A stretch of DNA of 64,000 nucleotides from Melghirimyces algeriensis (GCF_900182565.1 NZ_FXTI01000010.1:51384-115383), one strand, 5' to 3'. Counted from the stretch's first letter, positions 18,840 through 26,874 are shown. A program made the numbers and translations. The notes: a model not told the origin generated them from the sequence alone.

Positions 18840-18871
18840 GAAAAGGGGGAGCTGTGGAGGCTCCCCCTTTT
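18840..18871. terminator. Bidirectional terminator
   Basis: AAAAGGGGGAGC / GCTCCCCCTTTT separates azoR (rightward) from the small peptide gene (leftward). The intervening 18705-18839 holds no gene that I can support. Confidence 0.85.
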
Positions 18872-18873
18872 CG

Positions 18874-18987
18874 TTACTTGTTTTTAAAGAATTTCGACCA
18901 ATTACGTACAGCAGCAACCACAAACCAAACCAAAAACGCAACCAAAGCAAGGTTGATAAGTATACCGTGTATACTTATGCTATACAT
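18874..18987 (-). CDS. 37-residue hydrophobic peptide
   Basis: ATG at 18987 with an excellent ribosome site (AAAGGAGGTG, correct spacing). One membrane helix (about residues 4-29) followed by a basic tail (VRNWSKFFKNK). The gene ends two bases before a strong terminator and has its own -10-like TACAAT upstream on the minus strand. Size, strong translation signal and basic tail recall type I toxins, small membrane regulators or secreted amphipathic peptides; none can be chosen from sequence. It lies next to an RRNPP-type regulator island. Confidence 0.6.
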   Translation of the reverse strand: MYSISIHGILINLALVAFLVWFVVAAVRNWSKFFKNK

Positions 18988-19020
18988 TACCACACCTCCT
19001 TTACATATATTGTATAAAAG

Positions 19021-19048
19021 AAGAAAACCCCTAGATAGGGGTTTTCTT
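19021..19048 (-). terminator. Terminator of the secreted-protein gene
   Basis: AAAACCCCTA / TAGGGGTTTT on the minus-strand exit of the 197-residue protein gene; it separates that gene from the 37-residue peptide. Confidence 0.8.
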
Positions 19049-19054
19049 TGTCAA

Positions 19055-19648
19055 TTACGGTGCAGTTAGGTTGAAAGACCCGCCTGAATAGTAGAACTTT
19101 GCATTAGCTGTAGTGTGAGCATACGCCACCGAAGCAGAATACTTATCTGTTTGAGCGTTCTTACAACTAGACCGTTTACAGGTAACATCAAGAGTATTGC
19201 TATACACTTTTCCAATACCGCCAGATCCGATGATACCATATGCCGTATGTTTCCCGTACATATAGATCTTCTTTAGCTTCTTAGCCCCACTTGTTTTCTT
19301 AGCAGTATAGTTAACGCCCCATGTGTTGGTTGCCAAATAGTGGTTTGCGGTCACACTTCCCCGCAGTGAAACTCGCAAGCCACTAATGCCTCCACTACGT
19401 TTAAAGTGGTTCGTCTTAAGAATACCTATTCCTCCAGATCTGCCATTAGCATGTTCTTTGACAAACTCAGCATCCTCCTTACTCAACATTTCTCCAACCT
19501 TGTACTTCCTGTCGATTTCATCCATTTTTGCGTCAACAGTGTTTACAATGGACGGCTTTTCTTCAACAACAGTGTCAGCATTTGCAATGCTAACTCCCGA
19601 AAACACAGAAACAACCATACACATGCTTAAAAATAAAATCCTCTTCAT
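19055..19648 (-). CDS. Secreted hypothetical protein with GGI(G/S) repeats
   Basis: 197 residues. Signal peptide MKRILFLSMCMVVSVFSGVS with predicted cleavage after IANA (residue 24). The mature part begins with a charged helix (DTVVEEKPSIVNTVDAKMDE) and then carries three short glycine motifs (RSGGIGI, RSGGISG, GSGGIGK) in a Thr/Ser/Tyr-rich region resembling secreted beta-sheet proteins. Two cysteines (CKRSSC) are close together. Not recognised. It is divergent from the RRNPP-type regulator, which may control it. Confidence 0.7.
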   Translation of the reverse strand: MKRILFLSMCMVVSVFSGVSIANADTVVEEKPSIVNTVDAKMDEIDRKYKVGEMLSKEDAEFVKEHANGRSGGIGILKTNHFKRSGGISGLRVSLRGSVTANHYLATNTWGVNYTAKKTSGAKKLKKIYMYGKHTAYGIIGSGGIGKVYSNTLDVTCKRSSCKNAQTDKYSASVAYAHTTANAKFYYSGGSFNLTAP

Positions 19649-19865
19649 TTCTGAATCTCCTTTACATAAAAGTGAGCTCCCACAGAAACATTACCATAAT
19701 TTATAATTATTTCAAATTTTTCGACAAAATATACCAAAATATTCCCTCTATATTCCATAATAAACCTCATAGAACAATAAAATCCTTATTCTAAAAAATA
19801 TTTTGAAAAATGAATGGATATGCTAAAATATAATTGAATAATCTATGGAAAGGCAGGAATTATAT

Positions 19866-21107
19866 GTGATCCAATACGACCCAATCAGTGTCGGGGAAGT
19901 TTTACGTAAAATTAGAAAGTCAAAGGGTTTGCGTCTGGGGGATTTGGCGGATGAGAATATCTCTACAGCTACATTAAGCAATATCGAGAGGGGGACATTA
20001 AGGGTAAAATACGAAAAAGTTGATTATATTATCAATAAACTTGGATTAACCATGCAAGAGTTGCCAGAATATATTGCAAAGGAACAAAAGAATCAGGAAC
20101 ATGTAAAATCTTTCTTAGGGATGGCAGAGTCTCTTGTTAATATGGGGTGTGAAGAAAGCGCATACAATATGGTAAAAAACATGGATGTCCAAGATGAAAG
20201 CTCTCATGCTTCCTTATTTTACTGGATTACAGGGTCTTACTATATGAGGAAAAAGAAATATGAAAAAGCAGAGGTTCATTTCCACAACGCAATACGCACA
20301 TCCGCGAGGTCCCGATTTACATCTGATTCAAACATCGAAGCATATGCTTTCAAAGATCTGGGAAGATGTAGCTATTACCAAAATGACTTACAAAAAGCAC
20401 TCTTGTTCACAGATAGTGGATTAGATGCTTACGACCCTGACGGAGAAAGGAATCACATAAAGTACATTCTTTTAAGAAACAAGTCAATATACTTGGAAAG
20501 GTTAGGACGCATAGCGGAGGCCTTTAAGATCGTTCAGGATGTTTGGTCCAACATACACAGAATAGACCACATTGAAACACTTGTATCTCTATACTGGTTA
20601 AAGTCCGAATTGCTTAGGAAGACAAGTTCATTCAAGGAATCCGTATACACTGCGCAAGAAGGAATCCACAAGGCCGGAGTTAACAAACTGAAAAGTTTCA
20701 GCACAAATCTTTGGGTAACGCTCGGCAGCAGTTATCGCTCTCTAAAAGAGCTGGAAAAAGCGGAGGTATGTTACGATATTGCAATGCGTCTTGCTGAAAG
20801 CACCGAAATGAGCAATCCCTATATAAGAGCATGTATCTCTGTTTCGTATCTATGCATGGATAGAAAAGACTGGGACAAAGCAGAAGTCCACTTGGGAAAA
20901 GCGATCGAAAAGGCTAAAGAGAATGAATGCCACTTTTACCTGATCGATGCATACATGGCATCCGGTATACTGTACAATCTCCAAGGGTTTAAAGACGAAG
21001 CAATAGCAAACTTCCGCCTAGCAATAAAAGTGGCTGATGAATATAACTATCCTCAAGTGCCTCTTCCTTTAAACATCCTCACATTATTGGACCTCAAAAG
21101 GAATTAA
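19866..21107 (+). CDS. HTH-TPR transcriptional regulator of the RRNPP (Rap/PlcR/NprR-like) type
   Basis: About 413 residues. N-terminal Xre-type HTH (SVGEVLRKIRKSKGLRLGDL, TATLSNIERGTLRVKYEKVD), then some 340 residues of helical TPR repeats (YYMRKKKYEKAEVHFHNAI, DLQKALLFTDSGL, LEKAEVCYDIAMRLAE, WDKAEVHLGKAIEKA). A TATAAT at 19829-19834 would put the transcript start near 19841, so the GTG at 19866 behind GGCAGGA is a better start than the ATG at 19845. Family members sense re-imported signalling peptides and activate neighbouring genes. The gene is AT-richer than its surroundings. No typical pheromone gene is fused or directly downstream. Confidence 0.82.
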   Translation: MIQYDPISVGEVLRKIRKSKGLRLGDLADENISTATLSNIERGTLRVKYEKVDYIINKLGLTMQELPEYIAKEQKNQEHVKSFLGMAESLVNMGCEESAYNMVKNMDVQDESSHASLFYWITGSYYMRKKKYEKAEVHFHNAIRTSARSRFTSDSNIEAYAFKDLGRCSYYQNDLQKALLFTDSGLDAYDPDGERNHIKYILLRNKSIYLERLGRIAEAFKIVQDVWSNIHRIDHIETLVSLYWLKSELLRKTSSFKESVYTAQEGIHKAGVNKLKSFSTNLWVTLGSSYRSLKELEKAEVCYDIAMRLAESTEMSNPYIRACISVSYLCMDRKDWDKAEVHLGKAIEKAKENECHFYLIDAYMASGILYNLQGFKDEAIANFRLAIKVADEYNYPQVPLPLNILTLLDLKRN

Positions 21108-21123
21108 GCGAGCCGGAGAAATG

Positions 21124-21152
21124 TCCACGGTGACTCCTGTGGACCGTTTTTT
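21124..21152 (+). terminator. Terminator of the RRNPP-type regulator
   Basis: GTCCAC / GTGGAC stem then C, G and T6. Confidence 0.75.
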
Positions 21153-21207
21153 ACGGGGGAAATGTCCCGCAAAAAACCGCCCAATGATTATTGGGCGGAT
21201 ACTACCC

Positions 21208-22272
21208 TTATATGGAATTTTGTGCAACAGGAAGATATGTGCAAGTCGGGTCGCTTGCTAGAGGATCATCGGTCAAGGCATAAGCGCGTGCACGAGAACC
21301 TCCGCAGATCTTTCGATACTCGCAAACCCCACATTTCCCTTTTAATTGCTCCGAATCCCTCAAAGCTCGGAACATAGGATGTTGCCGATAAATCTCTGAC
21401 AGTGGCTGCTTCCTTACATTTCCGCAATTGATGGGCAAAAATCCACTGGGATACACGTCACCGGTATGGGAAACAAATACGAAGCCATTACCGTCATTGA
21501 CACCCTGCGTTGAACGTATACTTCCACCAGCACCGCGACTGCCCCTGGGGGTGGATGAAAGTACCCCTTTCTCGATCAGTACTCGCCGGTAGGGAGGAGC
21601 TGCTGTCGTCTTGATATCGAAAGAAGAACGGGTTGAGAGATCAGCAAGCCAATGATAGACGCTTTCGTGCTCCTCAGGGGAAATCATGTCTCCTTCTTTT
21701 CCCCGTCCCGTCGGAACTAAGAAAAATACTCCCCACAGCACGACTTCCATCGTTTCCATCATTTTTGCTAGATTGGACAAATCGGCCAGGTTGTACTTGC
21801 TGACCGTTGTATTGATTTGCAACGGCATGTCTAATTCTTGAAGATACTCGATGGATCGCAATGTGTGGTTATAAGAACCGCTCGTACCCCGAAACTGATC
21901 GTGAATCTCCGCAGTCGATCCATCCAGGCTGAATGCCCAGCGATCCAGACCCACTTCCTTTGCCTGACGCATCGCTTGGGGAGTTACTCGAGGCGTTGCA
22001 CTGGGTGTAAGGGAGACATGCAGTCCCTGTTCCTTGGCATATGCTGCCAATTCAAACAGGTCCACGCGCATCAGTGGATCTCCTCCGGTAAAGACCAGAA
22101 TCGGTGAACCCATCTCCCGAAGGCTATCAATCAGTTCTCTTCCTTCTTCTGTCGTCAGCTCCAGGGGATTTCTTCGGTACTGAGCCTCTGCTCGGCAGTG
22201 TAAACATTTCAAGGCACAAGCCCGTGTAACTTCCCAAATCACAATAAATGGATTTTGATCAAAATGACTCAT
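21208..22272 (-). CDS. Radical SAM/SPASM protein (AhbD/NirJ-like group)
   Basis: 354 residues. The radical SAM cluster motif CALKCLHC (CxxxCxxC) is at residues 18-25, followed by FTGGDPLMR. The C-terminal SPASM part has cysteines in GKCGVCEYRKICGG and PTCTY for auxiliary clusters. The closest families make heme by the siroheme route or modify peptides; a small modified peptide is not seen beside it. A perfect FNR-type palindrome lies 89 bases upstream of the start, so anaerobic expression is likely, which would suit an oxygen-sensitive enzyme. Confidence 0.82.
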   Translation of the reverse strand: MSHFDQNPFIVIWEVTRACALKCLHCRAEAQYRRNPLELTTEEGRELIDSLREMGSPILVFTGGDPLMRVDLFELAAYAKEQGLHVSLTPSATPRVTPQAMRQAKEVGLDRWAFSLDGSTAEIHDQFRGTSGSYNHTLRSIEYLQELDMPLQINTTVSKYNLADLSNLAKMMETMEVVLWGVFFLVPTGRGKEGDMISPEEHESVYHWLADLSTRSSFDIKTTAAPPYRRVLIEKGVLSSTPRGSRGAGGSIRSTQGVNDGNGFVFVSHTGDVYPSGFLPINCGNVRKQPLSEIYRQHPMFRALRDSEQLKGKCGVCEYRKICGGSRARAYALTDDPLASDPTCTYLPVAQNSI

Positions 22273-22360
22273 TTTACATCCTCCCTTTTAAAGGGAACCT
22301 GTTTGACATTTTCAATACGTTATCTTCCTCTTTAGTATATCCGTTTATCTCCTTTCTGTT

Positions 22361-22376
22361 TGTGATTTAAATCACA
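22361..22376 (-). promoter_or_regulatory. FNR/CRP-type binding site
   Basis: Perfect palindrome TGTGATTTAAATCACA (TGTGA-N6-TCACA), the consensus of B. subtilis Fnr, upstream of the radical SAM gene. Confidence 0.75.
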
Positions 22377-22422
22377 TGAACCAGGTTGAGCAATTCTTAA
22401 ACACTTTATTCGATATAGGAGA

Positions 22423-22457
22423 GGAGGTCCAATGGGTTACGAACCCGTTGGACCTCC
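22423..22457. other. Strong hairpin between ldh and the radical SAM gene
   Basis: GGAGGTCCAA(t)GGGTT paired with AACCC(g)TTGGACCTCC. On the minus strand no clear T-run follows, so it may be a transcript-end or processing structure of ldh rather than a standard terminator. Confidence 0.55.
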
Positions 22458-22475
22458 AGTTTCAAGTCAAACATA

Positions 22476-23441
22476 TCATGTTTTTTGCGAGGGTAAAGCG
22501 CTATGAATCACTTCAGAGAGCACCGTTGCTGAATGTTGAAGCTTTTTAGTTTCGCTTTCATTTAGCTTTAATTCTATAACTTCCCGTATCCCGTTTTGGT
22601 TGATAACGGCAGGCAGTCCTATATAGACATCTTCCAGTCCGTATTCCCCTTGGGCTAGACAGGAGACCGTGTGAATGGAGTTCTCGTTTTCCAGTACGGC
22701 TTGGGTAAGACGGGCAAGACCCATGCCAATTCCGTAATAGGTGGCCCCTTTTGCCTGAATAATGTGGTAGGCAGCATCCCGGACCTGAATGAATAGATTA
22801 TCCAGTTCCTGTTGTGACGGTCCTTTCCCATCTTTCAGATATTGCGCGATGGAACGACGGCCGATGTCCGTAAGACTCCAAACCGGTAGCTCTGTATCCC
22901 CATGTTCACCGATGATATAGGCGTGGACATTGCGCGTATCCACATGATAGGCCTGACCCAGAAGGTAGCGGAATCGGGCGGTATCCAAGATGGTACCGGT
23001 CCCAATCACTCGTTCTGACGGAAGCCCTGAGTATTTCCAAGTGACATAACTGAGGACATCAACCGGGTTAGTAGCGACCAGAAAGATTCCATTGAACCCG
23101 TTTTCCATCACTGAGTCAATGATGGATCGAAATATGCGGGCATTTTTTGCCACCAGGTCCAAACGGGTTTCCCCTGGACCCTGATTGGCCCCGGCGGTTA
23201 AGACAACTAAATCAGCATCTTTGCAGTCGGAGTAGTTCCCGACCCGGATGGTCATTGGAGTTCTTGCAAAGGGAAGGCCATGGTTAAGATCCATCGCATC
23301 CCCGATTGCTTTTTCCTCGTTAACATCCACCAGCACCAATTCATGACATAACCCTTGAATAAAACAGGCGTAGGCGTAACTGGAACCAACAAACCCCGTT
23401 CCAACAACAACGATACGCGAGACTTTTCTTGGTTGCGACAT
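22476..23441 (-). CDS. ldh: L-lactate dehydrogenase
   Basis: 321 residues. NAD-binding GTGFVGSSYAYA, acidic LVDVNEEKA that selects NAD, catalytic loop ETRLDLVAKN, ATNPVDVLSYVTWKYSGLP, and active-site His in IIGEHGDTELPVWS. It reduces pyruvate to L-lactate to regenerate NAD when respiration is limited. A perfect Rex-type operator lies 81 bases upstream, as expected for control by the NADH/NAD ratio. Confidence 0.96.
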   Translation of the reverse strand: MSQPRKVSRIVVVGTGFVGSSYAYACFIQGLCHELVLVDVNEEKAIGDAMDLNHGLPFARTPMTIRVGNYSDCKDADLVVLTAGANQGPGETRLDLVAKNARIFRSIIDSVMENGFNGIFLVATNPVDVLSYVTWKYSGLPSERVIGTGTILDTARFRYLLGQAYHVDTRNVHAYIIGEHGDTELPVWSLTDIGRRSIAQYLKDGKGPSQQELDNLFIQVRDAAYHIIQAKGATYYGIGMGLARLTQAVLENENSIHTVSCLAQGEYGLEDVYIGLPAVINQNGIREVIELKLNESETKKLQHSATVLSEVIHSALPSQKT

Positions 23442-23521
23442 GATAGATCAGCCTTTCCCTATCGATTTGGATTGAAAAATCACGGCTAAAAGGAGCGCCA
23501 ACCAGCCACCATAGGGGATAG

Positions 23522-23541
23522 TTTGTGAAATATTTCACAAA
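23522..23541 (-). promoter_or_regulatory. Rex-type operator of ldh
   Basis: Perfect palindrome TTTGTGAAATATTTCACAAA, containing the Rex consensus TTGTGAA-N4-TTCACAA. It also fits the FNR spacing TGTGA-N6-TCACA. Confidence 0.82.
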
Positions 23542-23639
23542 AAGGGGCGTGTACATCCTTCCCGATTGTAAACATCACATGGATCGATTGAGTGAATCAA
23601 AGCTTCTTACGGTTAAAATCAAGCAAGTGAACCTTTTGG

Positions 23640-23801
23640 ATGAGACTGCTTCCTATTGAAAGTCCTACCCTTATATTACAAAAAACCACCCCGCCTCCAA
23701 TTGAACAATTATTACAATTTATAGTACATCCAAAAGATTGGACATCTATTAACCAAGACCGTCAACCATTATCATTTCGAGTAAAATCTAGACTTGGGTA
23801 A
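23640..23801 (+). CDS. Possible 53-residue protein or gene remnant
   Basis: An open frame from ATG 23640 reads as plausible protein (MRLLPIESPTLILQ ... LLQFIVHPKDWTSINQ, ending KSRLG) inside the 460-base gap between ldh and the next gene. The ribosome site is weak. It may be a small gene or the tail of a lost one; no family recognised. Confidence 0.3.
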   Translation: MRLLPIESPTLILQKTTPPPIEQLLQFIVHPKDWTSINQDRQPLSFRVKSRLG

Positions 23802-23820
23802 ATGGGGAGCAAAGGAATCA

Positions 23821-23840
23821 TTTGTGACTTTCAGCACAAC
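23821..23840 (+). promoter_or_regulatory. Imperfect Rex/FNR-type site
   Basis: TTGTGACTTTCAGCACAA differs from TTGTGA-N6-TCACAA at one base and lies 65 bases before the small membrane-protein gene. Confidence 0.45.
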
Positions 23841-23904
23841 AACGTTTCCTGAAAAATGATAAGGTAAAGAACACAATCAACGAATGGTTGAGAAAGGGGC
23901 AAAC

Positions 23905-24318
23905 ATGTTGGTTCAAATCACTATATATTTCCATGTCCTTGGGGCTGTCGCAATGGGATTCTATCTTTTATTGCCTTTTTTTTTGCAGAAAGCGTTATTG
24001 CAAAATAGGTCCGTTCTTCATGTATTCTATTGGATGAACTTTATCTCCCAATGGGTTCTCGTCATTCAATTGTTGACCGGTGGTTACTTGTACATGCTAG
24101 GGGATTATTCCCTGATGTGGATCATTTCCGTTTCGGTCGTCTATACAGCGATCGGTGCATTTGGGGGATTATTCGGTTATCATATCCGAAAATTTCTTCA
24201 GTCTTCCAGTCCCTCCGCACTTGATCCATGGATGCGAAAAGTCCGCTTCCATGCGATCCTTACCACGGTCTCAATGCTAGTAATGATGATACTGATGCTA
24301 TTTCCCTACGCAATCTAA
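23905..24318 (+). CDS. Four-helix membrane protein of unknown function
   Basis: 137 residues from ATG 23905, chosen because GAAAGGGG precedes it; the longer frame from 23884 contains that site. Four hydrophobic segments: about 3-25, 40-62, 68-90, 112-136. Histidines lie near the membrane edges (YFHVLG, VLHVFYW, GYHIRKF, RFHAIL), which recalls small heme-binding or cytochrome-oxidase-like subunits, but that is inference. The upstream Rex/FNR-like site suggests a redox link. Confidence 0.65.
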   Translation: MLVQITIYFHVLGAVAMGFYLLLPFFLQKALLQNRSVLHVFYWMNFISQWVLVIQLLTGGYLYMLGDYSLMWIISVSVVYTAIGAFGGLFGYHIRKFLQSSSPSALDPWMRKVRFHAILTTVSMLVMMILMLFPYAI

Positions 24319-24374
24319 TTCTGTTCATATCAACCCAGAGTATCCGTTGAGTGAACTCCCATACCATAAAAGTG

Positions 24375-24448
24375 AGTGAAAAGAGAAGCTGAACGACTCA
24401 AGCCACGAAGGAAGTATCCTTGGAGTGTATGGTGTCGTCTCTTTCACT
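24375..24448 (+). promoter_or_regulatory. Structured leader upstream of cysH
   Basis: Outer arms AGTGAAAAGAGA (24375-24386) and TCTCTTTCACT (24438-24448), inner hairpin AAGGA-AGTA-TCCTT (24408-24421). The arms are separated by a nested, GC-containing region. It is not an S-box or T-box by its motifs. It lies about 130 bases before the cysH start codon. Confidence 0.45.
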
Positions 24449-24578
24449 GGAAAAGCAGGAAACAGAATTTGCCAATCTTTCTGGGTTACTGTCCTGAAAC
24501 GAAGAGTGGCTTTTTATGATAGTAACAGTGACCATCTATCGGGGTTTCGCATATGGAAAAAGAGGAGGAGGGAAAACG

Positions 24579-25340
24579 ATGTCGGATCAATTAAAGGGCC
24601 GTTGCAGTACTTCAGAAGCCGAAGAGAAAGCGCTCATTCAAGAGGTTCAAAGGGCAGCGAAAGATTTGCGTGATGCCAACCCATGGGAGATCTTAATCTG
24701 GGCCTCAAAACGTTTTGGGAAATCAGTGACGATGGCATGCAGCTTCGGTTATGAAGATGTTGCTTTGGTTCATATGGTGTACCAACAAGGTTTGGATATG
24801 GATATTTTTTATCTGGATACCGATCTTCTGTTTCAAAAGACATATGAGACACGGGACCGGCTAAACAAAAAATATGGGATACATTTTATACAAGTCCGTT
24901 CCGCCTACAGTTTGGAGAAACAAGCCGAACTTTTGGGAAAAGAACTTTGGAAACGGGACCCCAATGCCTGTTGCCTTGTTCGAAAAGTGGAACCGTTGCG
25001 TCGCTTCTTGAAAGATTATACGGCCTGGTGTACAGGAATTCGCCGTGAACAGTCGCCAACCAGGGCAAATACGGAAGTTGTGGAGTGGGATACGCAGTTT
25101 CAGTTGGTTAAATTGAACCCGCTCGCCTTTTGGAAAGAAGATCACGTCTGGGATTATATCCACAAACATCGCATTCCCTATAATCCGATGCATGACAACC
25201 ATTATCCCAGTATTGGATGCATTCCGTGCACCCGTCAGGTACAACCGGGGGAAGATCCTCGAGCCGGACGCTGGTCCGGAATGGAGAAAACGGAATGTGG
25301 GCTTCACCCCTCAAGGAAAAAGGAGACAGGAGATGCCTGA
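24579..25340 (+). CDS. cysH: Phosphoadenylyl/adenylyl-sulfate reductase
   Basis: 253 residues from ATG 24579, behind GAGGAGGAGGG. It reduces activated sulfate to sulfite with thioredoxin or glutaredoxin. PP-loop region SVTMACSFGYEDVALVHM; cysteines DPNACCLVRK and GCIPCTRQV form the CC...CxxC set that binds a [4Fe-4S] cluster, the mark of the APS-using type; GLHPSR with the catalytic Cys (TECGLH) is at the C-terminus. sat follows 24 bases later; cysC is absent from the pair, consistent with direct APS reduction. Confidence 0.94.
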   Translation: MSDQLKGRCSTSEAEEKALIQEVQRAAKDLRDANPWEILIWASKRFGKSVTMACSFGYEDVALVHMVYQQGLDMDIFYLDTDLLFQKTYETRDRLNKKYGIHFIQVRSAYSLEKQAELLGKELWKRDPNACCLVRKVEPLRRFLKDYTAWCTGIRREQSPTRANTEVVEWDTQFQLVKLNPLAFWKEDHVWDYIHKHRIPYNPMHDNHYPSIGCIPCTRQVQPGEDPRAGRWSGMEKTECGLHPSRKKETGDA

Positions 25341-25364
25341 ACCTTGAAATGGGAGGAGATGTGG

Positions 25365-26531
25365 ATGGACTCTTTGCCCCATGGCGGAGTCTTGGTTAAC
25401 CGAGTCTGTTCGATGGAAGAGAAAGACGAATGGTTTAAACGGGTGGAATCCCTTCCTTGTGTGACGATTTCCAAACGAACCCTTTCTGACCTGGAATGCA
25501 TCGCTACGGGAGTTTTTTCTCCGTTGAAGGGATTTATGAATAAAGAAGACTACATCTCAGTCAGGGACCGGATGCGTTTGGCTGACGGGACAATATGGAG
25601 TCTTCCGATTACCCTTCCGGTTGAAAAAGATGCGGCTTCCGACATTTGGGAAGGGGATCGGGTAGCACTCAAGGGGGAAGATCATCGGGTTTATGCGGTG
25701 ATGGAGGTTGAAAGTCTCTATCAGGTGAGTCTGGAACAAGAGGCGAAGGCTGTTTTTCAAACGGTGGACCCTAAACATCCAGGGGTGGCCCGGTTGCTGA
25801 AGACATCTCCGGTCTATGCGGGGGGACCGATCCATTTACTGCATCTTCCGGATCACGGGATTTTCTCAAAGGATTGGTTTCAGCCGAGCCAAACACGGGA
25901 GATTTTTCAAAACCGTGGCTGGAAAAAGGTTGTTGGATTTCAGACGCGCAATCCGGTTCACCGTGCCCATGAATATATTCAAAAGTCCGCACTGGAAACG
26001 GTGGATGGTCTGTTTCTCAATCCTTTGGTAGGGGAAACGAAGAAGGATGATATTCCTGCGGAGGTTCGGCTGGAAAGTTACCGAACGATCTTACATCACT
26101 ATTACCCGAAAGAGCGTGTCTTTTTTGGGGTTTATCCGGCAGCCATGCGCTATGCCGGTCCCCGTGAGGCTGTTTTTCATGCTTTGGTGCGGAAAAACTA
26201 CGGATGCACCCATTTTATTGTGGGCAGGGACCATGCAGGCGTCGGGGACTATTATGGAACCTATGATGCGCAAAGCATTTTTTCCCAGTTTCGGGAAGAG
26301 GAATTGGGAATCACTCCTCTGTTTTTTGAGCACAGCTTTTATTGTCGCCGCTGTGATGGTATGGCCTCTTTTAAGACTTGTCCACACTCTGGAGAGAATC
26401 ATGTCACGCTTTCCGGAACCAAAGTCCGAGAGATGTTGAAACAGGGAATCACTCCTCCGCCAGAATTTTCCCGACCGGAAGTCGTGGAGGTTTTAATCCG
26501 GGGATTACAGCAGAAGGAGTGGAAGAATTGA
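25365..26531 (+). CDS. sat: Sulfate adenylyltransferase (ATP sulfurylase)
   Basis: 388 residues from ATG 25365 (site GGGAGGAG), giving MDSLPHGGVLVNR as in Bacillus Sat. Catalytic motifs: GFQTRNPVHRAHEY (Q-T-R-N and HxxH), GRDHAGVGDYYG, SGTKVREMLKQG. A zinc-ribbon-like CRRCDGMASFKTCPHSGEN lies before the last. It makes APS from sulfate and ATP for CysH. The downstream hairpin repeat begins inside the last codons. Confidence 0.95.
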   Translation: MDSLPHGGVLVNRVCSMEEKDEWFKRVESLPCVTISKRTLSDLECIATGVFSPLKGFMNKEDYISVRDRMRLADGTIWSLPITLPVEKDAASDIWEGDRVALKGEDHRVYAVMEVESLYQVSLEQEAKAVFQTVDPKHPGVARLLKTSPVYAGGPIHLLHLPDHGIFSKDWFQPSQTREIFQNRGWKKVVGFQTRNPVHRAHEYIQKSALETVDGLFLNPLVGETKKDDIPAEVRLESYRTILHHYYPKERVFFGVYPAAMRYAGPREAVFHALVRKNYGCTHFIVGRDHAGVGDYYGTYDAQSIFSQFREEELGITPLFFEHSFYCRRCDGMASFKTCPHSGENHVTLSGTKVREMLKQGITPPPEFSRPEVVEVLIRGLQQKEWKN

Positions 26532-26720
26532 GGTTCAGGACAAAGTGGTGAAGGGATGATTTCCGTTCCAAAGCATCTCTTTCCTCCAGAAAAGAAGTGA
26601 AAGGAGTCCGCTTTACCCTCTCCGGTCACAACCAGCGGACAAATTATCCGCTAAACGGTTGGGACTGGAGAGGGGTTCCACTGGGTTGTCGGAAAAGGAC
26701 CTCCAGTTTGTCAGCAGTCC
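26528..26720. repeat. Dispersed hairpin element, copy B
   Basis: Second copy of the 6415-6637 element, about 28 bases shorter near the end (the ACCGGATATCC portion is missing). The central palindrome is kept as CCCTCTCCGGTCACAACC ... GGTTGGGACTGGAGAGGG. Compared with copy A, one stem pair changes from C-G to T-A (CCCCCTCC/GGAGGGGG to CCCTCTCC/GGAGAGGG). Starts at the sat stop codon. Confidence 0.75.
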
Positions 26721-26721
26721 C

Positions 26722-26746
26722 GCCGGTTTAAATCCGGCATTTTTTA
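26722..26746 (+). terminator. Terminator after the repeat
   Basis: GCCGG-TTTAAAT-CCGGC followed by A and T6; probably ends the cysH-sat transcript. Confidence 0.75.
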
Positions 26747-26874
26747 ATAGAAAAATAATATTTATTATTTATAATTTTTAGAAAAAATGATTGCCAATGA
26801 TGCTTCGTCCAGAATATAATGGATATGAATTCGTCTTTTTCCAGCTATCAAACGAACAGGTTGCAACGTTTTTC

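Noticed and set aside
24375..24448. S-box or T-box riboswitch upstream of cysH
   Set aside because: None of the S-box core motifs found at 11909-12020, and no T-box AGGGTGGNACC motif, is present; listed only as a structured leader.
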